This document shows positions 1 to 6,521 of a DNA stretch of 6,521 bases, piece by piece (the first letter of the stretch is position 1; every line of letters starts with the position of its first letter). Where the stretch lies: assembly GCA_002320455.1 (NCBI GenBank), contig DCKU01000009.1, forward strand, positions 3,240 through 9,760. Reading direction: 5' to 3'. Made by a program: the position numbers and the translations under genes. Source of the stretch: Salinisphaera sp. UBA1666 (GTDB lineage: Bacteria; Pseudomonadota; Gammaproteobacteria; Nevskiales; Salinisphaeraceae). The notes below the pieces were generated by a model. The model was not told the DNA's origin, did no database searches, and saw only the letters and a list, made by a program, of their open reading frames with translations.

Positions 1-8
1 CCGCCGAG

Positions 9-77
9 CGTGGCGAGCCACGGTCAAGGCACGCAACGCAGCATGGCGCGTCCGGCACGGGTAACCCGAAGGGCCGG
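9..77. repeat. Two short stem-loops in the left-edge intergenic block
   Basis: Two hairpins are visible by eye. The first is at 9-22: cgtggc pairs perfectly with gccacg around a GA loop. The second is a two-tier structure at 52-77: ccggc (52-56) pairs with gccgg (73-77), and inside it cggg (58-61) pairs with cccg (65-68) around taa. Neither is followed by a T-run on the plus strand, so they do not look like ordinary intrinsic terminators. Their density beside the larger palindrome at 74-172 suggests one repeat-rich element that may continue beyond the window start. I see no convincing gene in 1-146: frame 3 stops at 123-125, frame 2 at 62-64, and the open frame 1 gives an arginine-rich, low-complexity product. 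Confidence 0.5.
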
Positions 78-172
78 CATCCAAGCCACGACAATCCGGC
101 GTTATCGCTCACTGACGTGGTGTAACCACGCTGCACTCGCGATGCCTTGTCTTGTCGCGGCTTGGATGCCGG
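74..172. repeat. Imperfect 99-bp palindrome (MITE- or REP-like)
   Basis: The 21-base arm at 74-94 is the reverse complement of 152-172 with a single mismatch (position 88). The palindrome continues inward: ggc (98-100) pairs with gcc (144-146), atcgc (104-108) with gcgat (139-143) with gtt bulged out, and cgtggt (116-121) with accacg (125-130) around a GTA loop. The outer arms and the inner hairpin share the same centre, position 123, so this is one long decayed palindrome and not a chance pair of repeats. I see no target-site duplication at the ends. The right arm runs into the start of the following transporter frame. It could be a MITE-like or REP-like repeat, an inverted duplication from template switching, or an assembly artefact if the contig begins here. 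Confidence 0.6.
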
Positions 173-1613
173 TGCGGCGGTATATCTTGCGACGACAGGC
201 CCGGGCGCGTTCGACCGGCTGGCCCAGCGTATGGATCGCGACCTGCTGGCGCTGATCAGCACGCTGTCGTCGCTCCACGTCTACGTGGCGCGCCAGGGGC
301 CGGCGCTGGATGCTGCGCCCATGACCTATCTGGCCCCGGCGGGCGAGCGCCTGGCGGCAGCCGACGATGATGCCGACGCGCTCAAACAGGTCTTCGACAG
401 CGCCCACGCCGAGATTCGCGCGCATCGCGACGCGCTTGGCGCCGAGACGCCGCTGGCCGATCGGATCGTAGCCACGCGCACGCTGGAGATCGCTGATCGC
501 ATGCGGGCCATCGCGGCCCGGCACCGGACTCTGGTGACCGAGCGCGCCAGCCCGGGGCGGCAAAAACCGCCGCCCTCGACGGGTACCCGCTGGCCGGTCA
601 ACTGGCCGCGGGTGATCCGCAACAGCCTGGCCTCGCTGGCCGCGGTGTCGATGGGCGGGGTCGTATGGCTGTATTTCCACGAGCAGATGGCCACCATCAT
701 CATCGTGGCTCTCGGTGGGGCGGTGGCCACGCTGTTTTCGGCCACGCCCGCGCCGGTAACCGCCGCGGCCCAGTTCGCCAAGGGCACGGTGATCGCTACG
801 GTGGCCTCGTTCGTCATCAATTTCGTGGGCTTTCCCCAGGCCAACGGTTTTGTCACGTACGTGCTGCTGACGGCGCCGGTGCTGTTCGTGGCCGGACTTG
901 CCATGACCCACGGGCCCATTGCGTTGCCGGCGCGTATCTTCGTAGTGGTCTTCGAACTCACACTGCACACCGAAAACGCGGTACGGATCGATCTGGCCAC
1001 ATTTGCCCAGTTCGCGCTGGGCATCTACGGCGCGGTGGGCGTGGCCATGCTGGCCTTCGCGCTGATTCTGGAGCGTGACCCTGCGCATCAGCTGCGCCAT
1101 CAGCTGCGCGATATCTTCCAGGAGCTGGCCGCTGGTCTGGCCGGCCCTAGGGCCCGCTTCGAGGCGCGTATCTACGATCGGCTGGACGGGCTGGCGCTGT
1201 TGGATGATCAAGGCCGTCATCCCTACGACCTGAACCAGGCCGTGCTGGCCGGCATCAACCTCGTACTGGAAGCCCGGCGCCTGGCCGTGCTGACGCGCCG
1301 GTTAAAGCGCGAGGCAGCCCTTGGCCGATGGGCCGAGGCGCTCATCGGGCAGATTCGTACCGGGCTGGCCGAGCGCTGGCGTCACGTCTCGTTCGATGAC
1401 CTGCGCGCCGAGCTGGCCCGGCTGGGCGATGACTTCGGTGCGGCGGCGCGCGCGCCGGGCCAGCGCAGCGATCGCCCAACGCTCTATCGCGCAGAGATCA
1501 CCACGCGCCTGATGGCAAGCGCTCTGGCCGACTATGAGGCCCTTGTGGCGCGTCAGGGCACAGCCGATGCGCTGCCCGTGCGCCTGGCCGCCGGCGGGCC
1601 GAATTCTGCCTGA
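147..1613 (+). CDS. FUSC/AaeB-type membrane transporter, C-terminal half, apparently 5'-truncated
   Basis: The product resembles the second half of FUSC-family (aromatic acid exporter AaeB-like) inner-membrane proteins. A helical soluble region (about residues 22-150, with RMDRDLLALI and GPALDAAPM) leads into a membrane block of about five or six helices (about 158-308), then a C-terminal cytoplasmic helical domain (about 310-470). Full family members are usually about 650-720 residues and begin with another membrane half. Here there are only 488, and that half is absent. The frame is closed by TAA at 123-125. The listed start is a TTG with no Shine-Dalgarno, and residues 3-9 (CRGLDAG) are encoded by the right arm of the palindrome, so family similarity probably begins near residue 10. 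ATG at 231 (residue 29) is the first ATG start. The gene may be a remnant, a frameshifted gene or an unusual short form. If intact, such proteins export aromatic or other organic acids, but the substrate is unknown. The family call is fairly sure; the start and functionality are not. Confidence 0.7.
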   Translation: MSCRGLDAGAAVYLATTGPGAFDRLAQRMDRDLLALISTLSSLHVYVARQGPALDAAPMTYLAPAGERLAAADDDADALKQVFDSAHAEIRAHRDALGAETPLADRIVATRTLEIADRMRAIAARHRTLVTERASPGRQKPPPSTGTRWPVNWPRVIRNSLASLAAVSMGGVVWLYFHEQMATIIIVALGGAVATLFSATPAPVTAAAQFAKGTVIATVASFVINFVGFPQANGFVTYVLLTAPVLFVAGLAMTHGPIALPARIFVVVFELTLHTENAVRIDLATFAQFALGIYGAVGVAMLAFALILERDPAHQLRHQLRDIFQELAAGLAGPRARFEARIYDRLDGLALLDDQGRHPYDLNQAVLAGINLVLEARRLAVLTRRLKREAALGRWAEALIGQIRTGLAERWRHVSFDDLRAELARLGDDFGAAARAPGQRSDRPTLYRAEITTRLMASALADYEALVARQGTADALPVRLAAGGPNSA

Positions 1614-1639
1614 CCGCCGGGGCCGATGCGGGCTATGCT
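1610..1639 (+). promoter_or_regulatory. Possible sigma70 promoter for the potassium channel gene
   Basis: CTGACC at 1610-1615 (4 of 6 to TTGACA) overlaps the end of the transporter gene. It is separated by 18 bases from TATGCT at 1634-1639 (4 of 6 to TATAAT). A purine-rich cgggggtt follows at about 1646-1653, a little far from the GTG start at 1670 for a good ribosome site. The match is modest and could be chance. If real, the channel can be expressed independently of the broken-looking gene upstream. Confidence 0.25.
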
Positions 1640-1669
1640 CGACGTCGGGGGTTCCAACCGATACGTCAC

Positions 1670-2461
1670 GTGCAAGAACGCGTTACACCGTTTCAGCTGT
1701 TTATCCTGGTGCTGTCGATCTATGTGATCGGCGCCATGCTGGTGGATCTGTTTCTGCCGTTGCCGACCGAAGTGTCGCGCCTGATGCAGTACATGGATTA
1801 CATCGTCTGTATCTTCTTCTTTGCGGATTTCTGTCAGCGTTTCTATCGGGCCGACAGCAAGCTCGCCTATATGCGCTGGGGCTGGATCGACCTGCTGGCC
1901 TGTATTCCGGCCGGCCTGTTTCAGGGCGCGCGGCTGTTTCGTGTGGTGCGCGTGCTCATCGTACTGCGAGCGGCCAAGTCGCTGCGGCTGGTCTGGAAGG
2001 TCTTCTGGCGCAACCGGGCCGAGAGTGTCTTTGCCTCGGCGGCGACCACCACGGTGCTTCTGGTGGCGTTTTCGGCCATTGCCATGCTGGTGGTCGAAGC
2101 GCCCAACCCCGATAGCCCGATCGATACCGCCGAAGAAGCACTCTGGTGGGCGGTGGTCACGGTGACCACGGTGGGCTACGGCGATTTCTATCCGATCACG
2201 ACGATGGGACGCATCGTGGCGGTGGTGCTCATGATCTGCGGGGTAGGGCTGTTTGGCAGTTTTGCGGCTTATATCAGCTCGATGTTCGTCAAGGACGACA
2301 GCGCTCGTGAAGCCCGCGAGGCCAGGGCCCAGCGCGAGATGACGCGGGCGCTGTATCACGAGATTCGCGAGCTGCGCGGCGAGATCGGCTCGCTCCATCA
2401 GCGCCTGGCCGATCAGGAAGCCCGACTACTGGCCAGGGGCGACGATACGCCGCCCGAATAA
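1670..2461 (+). CDS. Six-transmembrane voltage-gated-type potassium channel
   Basis: This is an inner-membrane K+ channel subunit with the Kv-like plan, expected to work as a tetramer. S1 is at about residues 8-29 and S2 at about 42-60 with acidic D53. S3 is at about 70-84 with D74. S4 is at about 88-108 with spaced positives R88, R91, R94, R100, K103 and R106, a plausible voltage sensor. S5 is at about 120-142. The pore loop (154-175) carries the selectivity filter TVGYGD (167-172), and S6 is at about 180-206. A charged C-terminal helix, about 208-255, is rich in E/R heptads and probably forms a coiled coil that helps tetramerise; there is no RCK/TrkA-N or cyclic-nucleotide domain. The GTG start is chosen because no standard start lies upstream in frame before the previous gene and the next internal starts would cut into S1. 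It lies 56 bp after the transporter gene, so co-transcription is possible. Ion selectivity is well supported; voltage gating is inferred. Confidence 0.9.
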   Translation: MQERVTPFQLFILVLSIYVIGAMLVDLFLPLPTEVSRLMQYMDYIVCIFFFADFCQRFYRADSKLAYMRWGWIDLLACIPAGLFQGARLFRVVRVLIVLRAAKSLRLVWKVFWRNRAESVFASAATTTVLLVAFSAIAMLVVEAPNPDSPIDTAEEALWWAVVTVTTVGYGDFYPITTMGRIVAVVLMICGVGLFGSFAAYISSMFVKDDSAREAREARAQREMTRALYHEIRELRGEIGSLHQRLADQEARLLARGDDTPPE

Positions 2462-2466
2462 GCCAC

Positions 2467-2499
2467 AAAAAAGCCGACGGTCGCGATGACCGTCGGCTT
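2467..2499 (-). terminator. Rho-independent terminator of phoX, between convergent genes
   Basis: A perfect 12-bp stem (2471-2482 with 2488-2499) encloses the 5-base loop gcgat. Read on the minus strand it is followed by six T (complement of A at 2467-2472), the classical intrinsic terminator layout for phoX, which ends 23 bases before it. Read on the plus strand the hairpin begins 9 bases after the channel's stop codon but is followed by gccgtgcgg with no T tract. It should therefore stop channel transcripts less efficiently. Confidence 0.85.
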
Positions 2500-2522
2500 G
2501 CCGTGCGGCTGTTCGGGCTCGG

Positions 2523-4715
2523 TCAGACGGCGATGGCGCCGCCGTCGGTCTTTTGGATCACCACCGTAGAAGCGCGGGGGCGGATCTGGCCCTCGGTATC
2601 GCGGGTGGCATCCGTGCCCGCCGGCCAGTTGGCCGGGTGCTGAATGTTGATGAACAGCGCGCTTTTGTCGGGCGTGGCGAAAATGCCCGTCACTTCGCAG
2701 CCGTTGGGCCCGACGGCAAAGCGCTTGAGCTCGCTCTGATTAGCGGCGGTGATGATCGAGGCATCGCTCGCATTACCACCAGATGTCACGTTCTGCGGGA
2801 TGACGGCCAGCACCTGGTCGTTGGTGTATTCGGAACCGCTATCGGTCTCGATCCACAGAATGCCGTTGCCGTCGCCGCGGTCGTCGTACCACAGGCCGTC
2901 ACAACTGGAGAAATAGTTGTCGGCGGTCAGGCTTGAGAGGTTGTCGTCGGCGCCGGACTGGGGAATCGAGCCGAAGACGAAGATATCCCAAGAGAACGTG
3001 GTGGCGCCCACCGCGGGCTCGACCCAACGGATCACCTGGCCGTTGCTGTTGTCGGCGCGCGGGTTGGCCGCGTTGACCGGGGCCGTAGCATAGCCGGCGC
3101 CGTTGGCGGTGACCGAGCTTGCGTTGTCGGTGAAGGTGGCCTGGGTGTCCTCGGCCGTGCGGTCGGAGTTGTTGGTGAGCGTCATATAGACCGCGCCGGA
3201 TTCGGGATCCACCGTGCCCCATTCGGGGCGATCCATGGGGGTGGCGCCCATCCAGTCGGCTGCGTCACAGGTGTTCACGATCACGCCCGCCAGGTCGCCG
3301 GGTTCCAGGTTCAGCGCGCTGGCCAGGGTCTGGCTGCCGTCGGCCACCATGGCCTCCGGCGTCAGCGCCAGCCACTCGCCGGTGCCGTCGGCGTTGAAGC
3401 GAGCGGCATAGAGGGTGCCGCTGTTCATGTATTTGTCGCCGATGGCCAGGCGGTCGTAATTGCCACCGATCATGTGGGCATCGGCCGGGTCCCAGGGCGT
3501 ATCCGAGACGAACTTGTAGATGTACTCGTTACGCGAGTCGTGCCCGGTGTAGAACACCACGGGCTCGCCGGCGACGAGCTTGCCGGGCCAGCAGCCCTCG
3601 TGACGGAAGCGGCCCAGGGCCGTGCGCTTCACCGGGCGCGCCTCGCGGGTGTAGGGATCGATCTCGACGATATATCCAAACGTGCGCGGCTCGTTGCGAT
3701 AGTCGCCGGCGGCCGAGTCGGCCCGAGGTGTGGCATCAAAGCGAGAGAACTCGCCGTCGGTATCGTCGGCTCGGTTGGCCGCGGTCTCCCAGCCATAGCG
3801 GGTGCGCTCGGTGGGCACGCCCAGCCGGTCATCGTCGGGCCCGCGTCCCGTGGACTTCTTGAAGATCGACGGCCAGTTCTCTTCACAGGTCAGATACGTG
3901 CCCCACGGGGTATAGCCGTTGGCGCAGTTGTTGTTGGTGCCGCGGGTGGTCATGCCGTCGCTGGAATACGCGGTGATGGCATAAGCCGAGCCCGCCACGG
4001 GGCCGGCCAGGGCACATGGCGTGGCGCTGGTGATGCGGCGGTTGTAGCGGGTGTCGCTGGCCGGTGCCCACTGGCCGTCGTCGTCTCGGGCCACGCGGAT
4101 GAGCGTTACGCCGTGGGCGTTGATTTCCGTGCGGGCCTCGGCCGGCGGGCGTCCACCTTCGCCGTCTTCCAGGCCGCTGGGCCCGCCCTGGGGCGCCCAG
4201 AGCGGGCCTTGATTGATGTACTCGTTGTTCAGCGCCAGGATGAAATCTTTAGAGGCTGTGTCTTCGGTCAGAGCAAAGTTGTGCATGCCGTCGTGGTTCA
4301 TGCCGACGGCATTGGCCTGAATCTCGGGCGTGAACATCAGATCGGACGAGAATGCCGGGGCTGACGCATTGATGGGCGTGCCCCAGGGCACCAGCACTTG
4401 GGCGGAATAACCGTCGGGCACGCTCACGCGGTCGCTGTTCTGACCGGCCACGGCCCGAAACGCCAGCGCCATGGCCGCACTCATGTCGTCGTCGGTCATG
4501 TTCGGCTGGCCGTCGGTAGTCGAGCCGCCGCCTGTGTCCACGTCGTTATCGTCACTACAGCCTGTCACGCCAAAGCCGGCAAAAACCGATGCTGCGGCGG
4601 CCCCCAGGCCGCCCCGCATGACATTGCGCCGTGACACACGACGCTCCAATACCGTGGAAAACGGCTCGTTCTCACTGTTGTTGAACAGGCGATGGTCTTC
4701 GATTTCCGAACTCAT
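2523..4715 (-). CDS. phoX: PhoX-family alkaline phosphatase (DUF839), Tat-exported lipoprotein
   Basis: This is a phosphomonoesterase that releases phosphate from organic phosphate esters outside the cytoplasm. The family uses an iron/calcium cofactor, unlike the zinc enzyme PhoA. The N-terminus has a twin-arginine motif SRRNVMR (R29, R30), a hydrophobic stretch to about residue 50 and a lipobox VTGC with C53. Serine at +2 favours outer-membrane sorting. The mature protein starts with an acidic, glycine-rich linker (54-80). PhoX hallmarks follow: CANGYTPWGTYLTCEEN (264-280, which probably supplies metal ligands), HEGCWPGKL (372-380), YTGHDSRNEYIYKFVSD (389-405), DRPEWGTVDPESGAVY (495-510) and CDGLWYDDRG (605-614). 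The length of 730 residues suits the family. ATG at 4713-4715 is preceded by a strong Shine-Dalgarno, aaggggg, at about 4721-4727. A PHO box lies upstream, so PhoB-dependent induction under phosphate limitation is likely. The family call is very secure; the exact metal-ligand assignments are not. Confidence 0.93.
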   Translation of the reverse strand: MSSEIEDHRLFNNSENEPFSTVLERRVSRRNVMRGGLGAAAASVFAGFGVTGCSDDNDVDTGGGSTTDGQPNMTDDDMSAAMALAFRAVAGQNSDRVSVPDGYSAQVLVPWGTPINASAPAFSSDLMFTPEIQANAVGMNHDGMHNFALTEDTASKDFILALNNEYINQGPLWAPQGGPSGLEDGEGGRPPAEARTEINAHGVTLIRVARDDDGQWAPASDTRYNRRITSATPCALAGPVAGSAYAITAYSSDGMTTRGTNNNCANGYTPWGTYLTCEENWPSIFKKSTGRGPDDDRLGVPTERTRYGWETAANRADDTDGEFSRFDATPRADSAAGDYRNEPRTFGYIVEIDPYTREARPVKRTALGRFRHEGCWPGKLVAGEPVVFYTGHDSRNEYIYKFVSDTPWDPADAHMIGGNYDRLAIGDKYMNSGTLYAARFNADGTGEWLALTPEAMVADGSQTLASALNLEPGDLAGVIVNTCDAADWMGATPMDRPEWGTVDPESGAVYMTLTNNSDRTAEDTQATFTDNASSVTANGAGYATAPVNAANPRADNSNGQVIRWVEPAVGATTFSWDIFVFGSIPQSGADDNLSSLTADNYFSSCDGLWYDDRGDGNGILWIETDSGSEYTNDQVLAVIPQNVTSGGNASDASIITAANQSELKRFAVGPNGCEVTGIFATPDKSALFINIQHPANWPAGTDATRDTEGQIRPRASTVVIQKTDGGAIAV

Positions 4716-4760
4716 AAAGGCCCCCTTGGCGCGCAGTGGATACAGCTCTACAAAGGCGGC

Positions 4761-4794
4761 AGCCTAGGGCGCGTTCGTGACCGTTGTATGAAAG
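4761..4794 (-). promoter_or_regulatory. PHO box and -10 of the phoX promoter
   Basis: Reading the minus strand, 4794-4777 is CTTTCATACAACGGTCAC. This matches 15 of 18 positions of the PHO box consensus, two CTGTCAT-type 7-mers separated by 4 bases, with one mismatch in each 7-mer and one in the spacer. Ten bases further downstream is TAGGCT (4766-4761), a weak -10 (3 of 6) at the same spacing as in E. coli phoA, where the PHO box replaces the -35. Transcription would begin near 4754, leaving a leader of about 38 bases before the phoX ATG. The site and the gene it faces support each other, since phoX is a Pho regulon gene in several proteobacteria. The site is deduced by eye, not from binding data. 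Confidence 0.7.
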
Positions 4795-4860
4795 CGGTGT
4801 CTCAATCCATGGTCGTCTTGGCAGCGGATCGTCGATGGGCTTGACTGGCGTGGTGCCAAC

Positions 4861-4865
4861 GGGAG
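4861..4865 (+). promoter_or_regulatory. Ribosome binding site fixing the ligase start
   Basis: GGGAG lies 5 bases before ATG 4871. The frame also stays open to a TTG at 4784, but that start has no comparable site and would place the first codons inside the PHO box. The 29 extra residues are also unlike the family. I see no strong sigma70 promoter for this gene in 4795-4860. Confidence 0.6.
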
Positions 4866-4870
4866 CCCAT

Positions 4871-6505
4871 ATGTCTGACCCCTACGCCGAGCTGCCCAAG
4901 ACTGCGGCCAACCATGTCGCGCTATCGCCGACCGCGTTTCTAGCCTGGGCGGGCGAAGTCTATCCCGAGCGCGTCGCTCTCATTCACGGCGCGCTGCGCC
5001 AGAGCTGGGGGACCACCTATGTTCGCTGTCGGCGCCTGGCCGGCGCGTTAGCTGCCCGGGGCATCGGTGCCGGGGATACCGTGGCGGTCATGGCGCCCAA
5101 TATTCCGGCGACCTACGAGCTGCACTTCGGGCCGGCGATGATCGGCGCGGTGCTCAACACGCTGAACGTACGCCTGGACGCGGCCACGCTGGCCTTCATG
5201 CTGGAATTCGGCGAGGCGCGGATCGTGTTCGTGGACCGGGCCTTTGCGCCGGTGATGGCCGAGGCGGTGGCCCAGCTTGCGAGCCCGCCGATCGTCGTAG
5301 ACATCGACGACCCGGAATATGCGGGGCACGAGTCGCTGATTGGCGAGACCGACTACGAAGCATTCATCGCTCGCGGGGACCCGGCCTTTGCCTGGCAGCC
5401 GCCGGCCGACGAGTGGGACGCTATCGCGCTGAATTTCACCTCTGGCACCACGGGCGATCCCAAGGGCGTGGTCTATCACCATCGCGGGGCTTATCTGAAT
5501 GCCCTAACCAACGCGCTGGTCTGGGATATGCCCACGCACGCGGTCTATCTCTGGACCCTGCCGATGTTTCATTGCAACGGCTGGTGCTTTGCCTGGACGC
5601 TGGCGGCCAAGGCCGGTACCAACGTCTGTCTGCGCCAGGTGGCCGCTGAGCCCATCATAGAGGCCCTGCACGCCCACGGGGTTACGCACTACTGTGGCGC
5701 GCCCATCGTGCACAACATGCTCATCGACGCTGGCGCAGAAGCGTTTGCCGGCCTAGAGCAATCCGTCTATGGCCTGGTGGCCGGCGCCGCGCCGCCCGCG
5801 GCGATGATCGAAGGCATGGAGGTCATTGGCATATCGCTGACGCATGTCTACGGCCTGACCGAAACCTATGGCCCGGCGGCCCTCTGTGCCAAGCATGAAA
5901 GCTGGGCGGCGCTGTCCCTGGACGAGCGCGTGGCCCGAAATGCCCGCCAGGGCGTGCGCTATCCCACGCAGCAGGCCATGACCGTCATCGACCGGGAGAC
6001 CGGTGCCGAAGTGGCCCGCGACGGTGAAACCCTGGGCGAGCTGGTGTTTGCTGGCAACATCGTGATGAAGGGTTATCTGAAGAATCCCCGGGCCACGGCC
6101 GACGCCTTTGCCGGCGGCTGGTATCACACCGGGGATCTGGGCGTGATCGAGCCCGACGGTTATATCCGGATCGCCGACCGGGCCAAGGACGTGATCATCT
6201 CGGGCGGGGAGAACATCTCGTCGCTGGAGATCGAGTCGGTGCTCTCGCGTCACCCGGCGGTGGCCGGCGCGGCGGTGGTGGCCCGCCCGGACGATCGCTG
6301 GGGCGAAACCCCCTGTGCCTTCATTGCGCTGCGCGAGGGCCAGCAGGCCACGACCGAGGAGATCATCGCGTTCTGTCGCGAGCATCTGGCCGGTTACAAG
6401 GTGCCCCGCAGCGTAGTCTTCGGCGCGCTGCCGGTCACCTCGACCGGCAAGATCCAGAAATATGCGCTACGCCGTCAGGCCGAGGAGCTAGACGACGCGC
6501 CCTAG
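4871..6505 (+). CDS. Acyl-CoA synthetase (AMP-forming), AlkK/DmdB-like
   Basis: This is an adenylate-forming ligase that activates a carboxylic acid with ATP to an acyl-AMP and then transfers it to CoA in the cytoplasm. From ATG 4871 the protein has 544 residues, typical for the group. It carries the expected core motifs in order: ATP-binding loop TSGTTGDPKG (190-199), YGLTE (327-331), GWYHTGDLG (416-424), the hinge region IADRAKDVIISGGEN (434-448), and C-terminal TSTGKIQKY with the catalytic lysine K527. The N-terminal LPKTAANHVALSPTAFLAWA and the YLWTLPMFHCNGWCF segment (226-240) resemble the medium-chain AlkK and 3-methylmercaptopropionyl-CoA (DmdB-type) ligases. The choice between fatty, branched or methylthio-acid substrates cannot be made by eye. 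It is divergent from phoX and its neighbours give no pathway. The stop is TAG at 6503-6505; the remaining 16 bases hold nothing I recognise. Confidence 0.9.
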   Translation: MSDPYAELPKTAANHVALSPTAFLAWAGEVYPERVALIHGALRQSWGTTYVRCRRLAGALAARGIGAGDTVAVMAPNIPATYELHFGPAMIGAVLNTLNVRLDAATLAFMLEFGEARIVFVDRAFAPVMAEAVAQLASPPIVVDIDDPEYAGHESLIGETDYEAFIARGDPAFAWQPPADEWDAIALNFTSGTTGDPKGVVYHHRGAYLNALTNALVWDMPTHAVYLWTLPMFHCNGWCFAWTLAAKAGTNVCLRQVAAEPIIEALHAHGVTHYCGAPIVHNMLIDAGAEAFAGLEQSVYGLVAGAAPPAAMIEGMEVIGISLTHVYGLTETYGPAALCAKHESWAALSLDERVARNARQGVRYPTQQAMTVIDRETGAEVARDGETLGELVFAGNIVMKGYLKNPRATADAFAGGWYHTGDLGVIEPDGYIRIADRAKDVIISGGENISSLEIESVLSRHPAVAGAAVVARPDDRWGETPCAFIALREGQQATTEEIIAFCREHLAGYKVPRSVVFGALPVTSTGKIQKYALRRQAEELDDAP

Positions 6506-6521
6506 ATGTGTAAACCCACCA

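Noticed and set aside
101..130. Integron attC-like site (gttatcgc and gtaaccacg near a hairpin)
   Set aside because: No properly paired GTTRRRY/RYYYAAC core sites and no integrase or cassette-like gene nearby; the palindrome explains the pattern.
102..1220. Long minus-strand open frame opposite the transporter gene
   Set aside because: It is very rich in Arg, Gly, His and Gln, has no recognisable domain and lies antisense to a frame with clear membrane helices; it is a high-GC shadow.
1553..2398. Minus-strand open frame across the potassium channel
   Set aside because: The plus strand encodes a full channel with a TVGYGD filter; the antisense product is His/Arg/Gln-rich with no domain.
2471..2499. 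Hairpin as an equally strong terminator for the potassium channel
   Set aside because: On the plus strand no T tract follows the stem, so only the phoX direction has the full intrinsic terminator layout.
3474..4364. Plus-strand open frame inside phoX
   Set aside because: It is antisense to the strongly conserved PhoX motifs and its Ala/Gly/Val/Arg-rich product shows no family feature.
4784..4870. Upstream TTG start for the acyl-CoA ligase, adding 29 residues
   Set aside because: It overlaps the PHO box, has no Shine-Dalgarno, and the family normally begins near the ATG at 4871, which has GGGAG at good spacing.
1..6521. CRISPR array, tRNA, rRNA, toxin-antitoxin, phage or defence system
   Set aside because: No regularly spaced repeats, no tRNA-like fold and no protein with such motifs was seen; all four genes belong to transport or metabolic families.

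Overview
The window is a GC-rich stretch with four protein-coding genes, all of recognisable bacterial families. The gene types (an AaeB-like FUSC membrane protein, a 6-TM potassium channel, a Tat-exported PhoX alkaline phosphatase and an AlkK/DmdB-type acyl-CoA ligase) and the codon use fit a high-GC proteobacterium, most likely gammaproteobacterial. The acidic mature PhoX would suit a marine or halotolerant host. No rRNA or other marker gene fixes the taxon, so this is inference.

Layout, left to right. Positions 1-175 hold no convincing gene but are full of palindromes, including a roughly 99-bp imperfect palindrome (74-172) centred on position 123. A plus-strand gene at 147-1613 follows. 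It encodes only the C-terminal half of a FUSC/AaeB-type transporter, and its apparent TTG start lies at the edge of the palindrome, so it looks truncated or disrupted at its 5' end. Next, 56 bp downstream on the same strand, is a six-transmembrane potassium channel with a TVGYGD filter (1670-2461). A hairpin with an A/T tract (2467-2499) separates it from a convergent minus-strand gene, 2523-4715, for a PhoX-type phosphatase with a twin-arginine signal and a lipobox. PhoX and a plus-strand acyl-CoA ligase gene (4871-6505) are transcribed divergently from a 155-bp intergenic region. That region carries a good match to a PHO box, followed at phoA-like spacing by a weak -10, both reading toward phoX.

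How the parts work together. The phoX unit is the clearest: PHO box, -10, Shine-Dalgarno, Tat lipoprotein phosphatase and terminator form a self-contained phosphate-starvation module. The truncated transporter and the channel may be co-transcribed, but their functions are not obviously linked. The ligase is probably an independent fatty- or short-chain-acid activation gene. I see no phage, CRISPR, toxin-antitoxin or other defence system, and no clear novel multi-gene system. The least explained sequence is the palindromic block at the left edge and its junction with the transporter gene.
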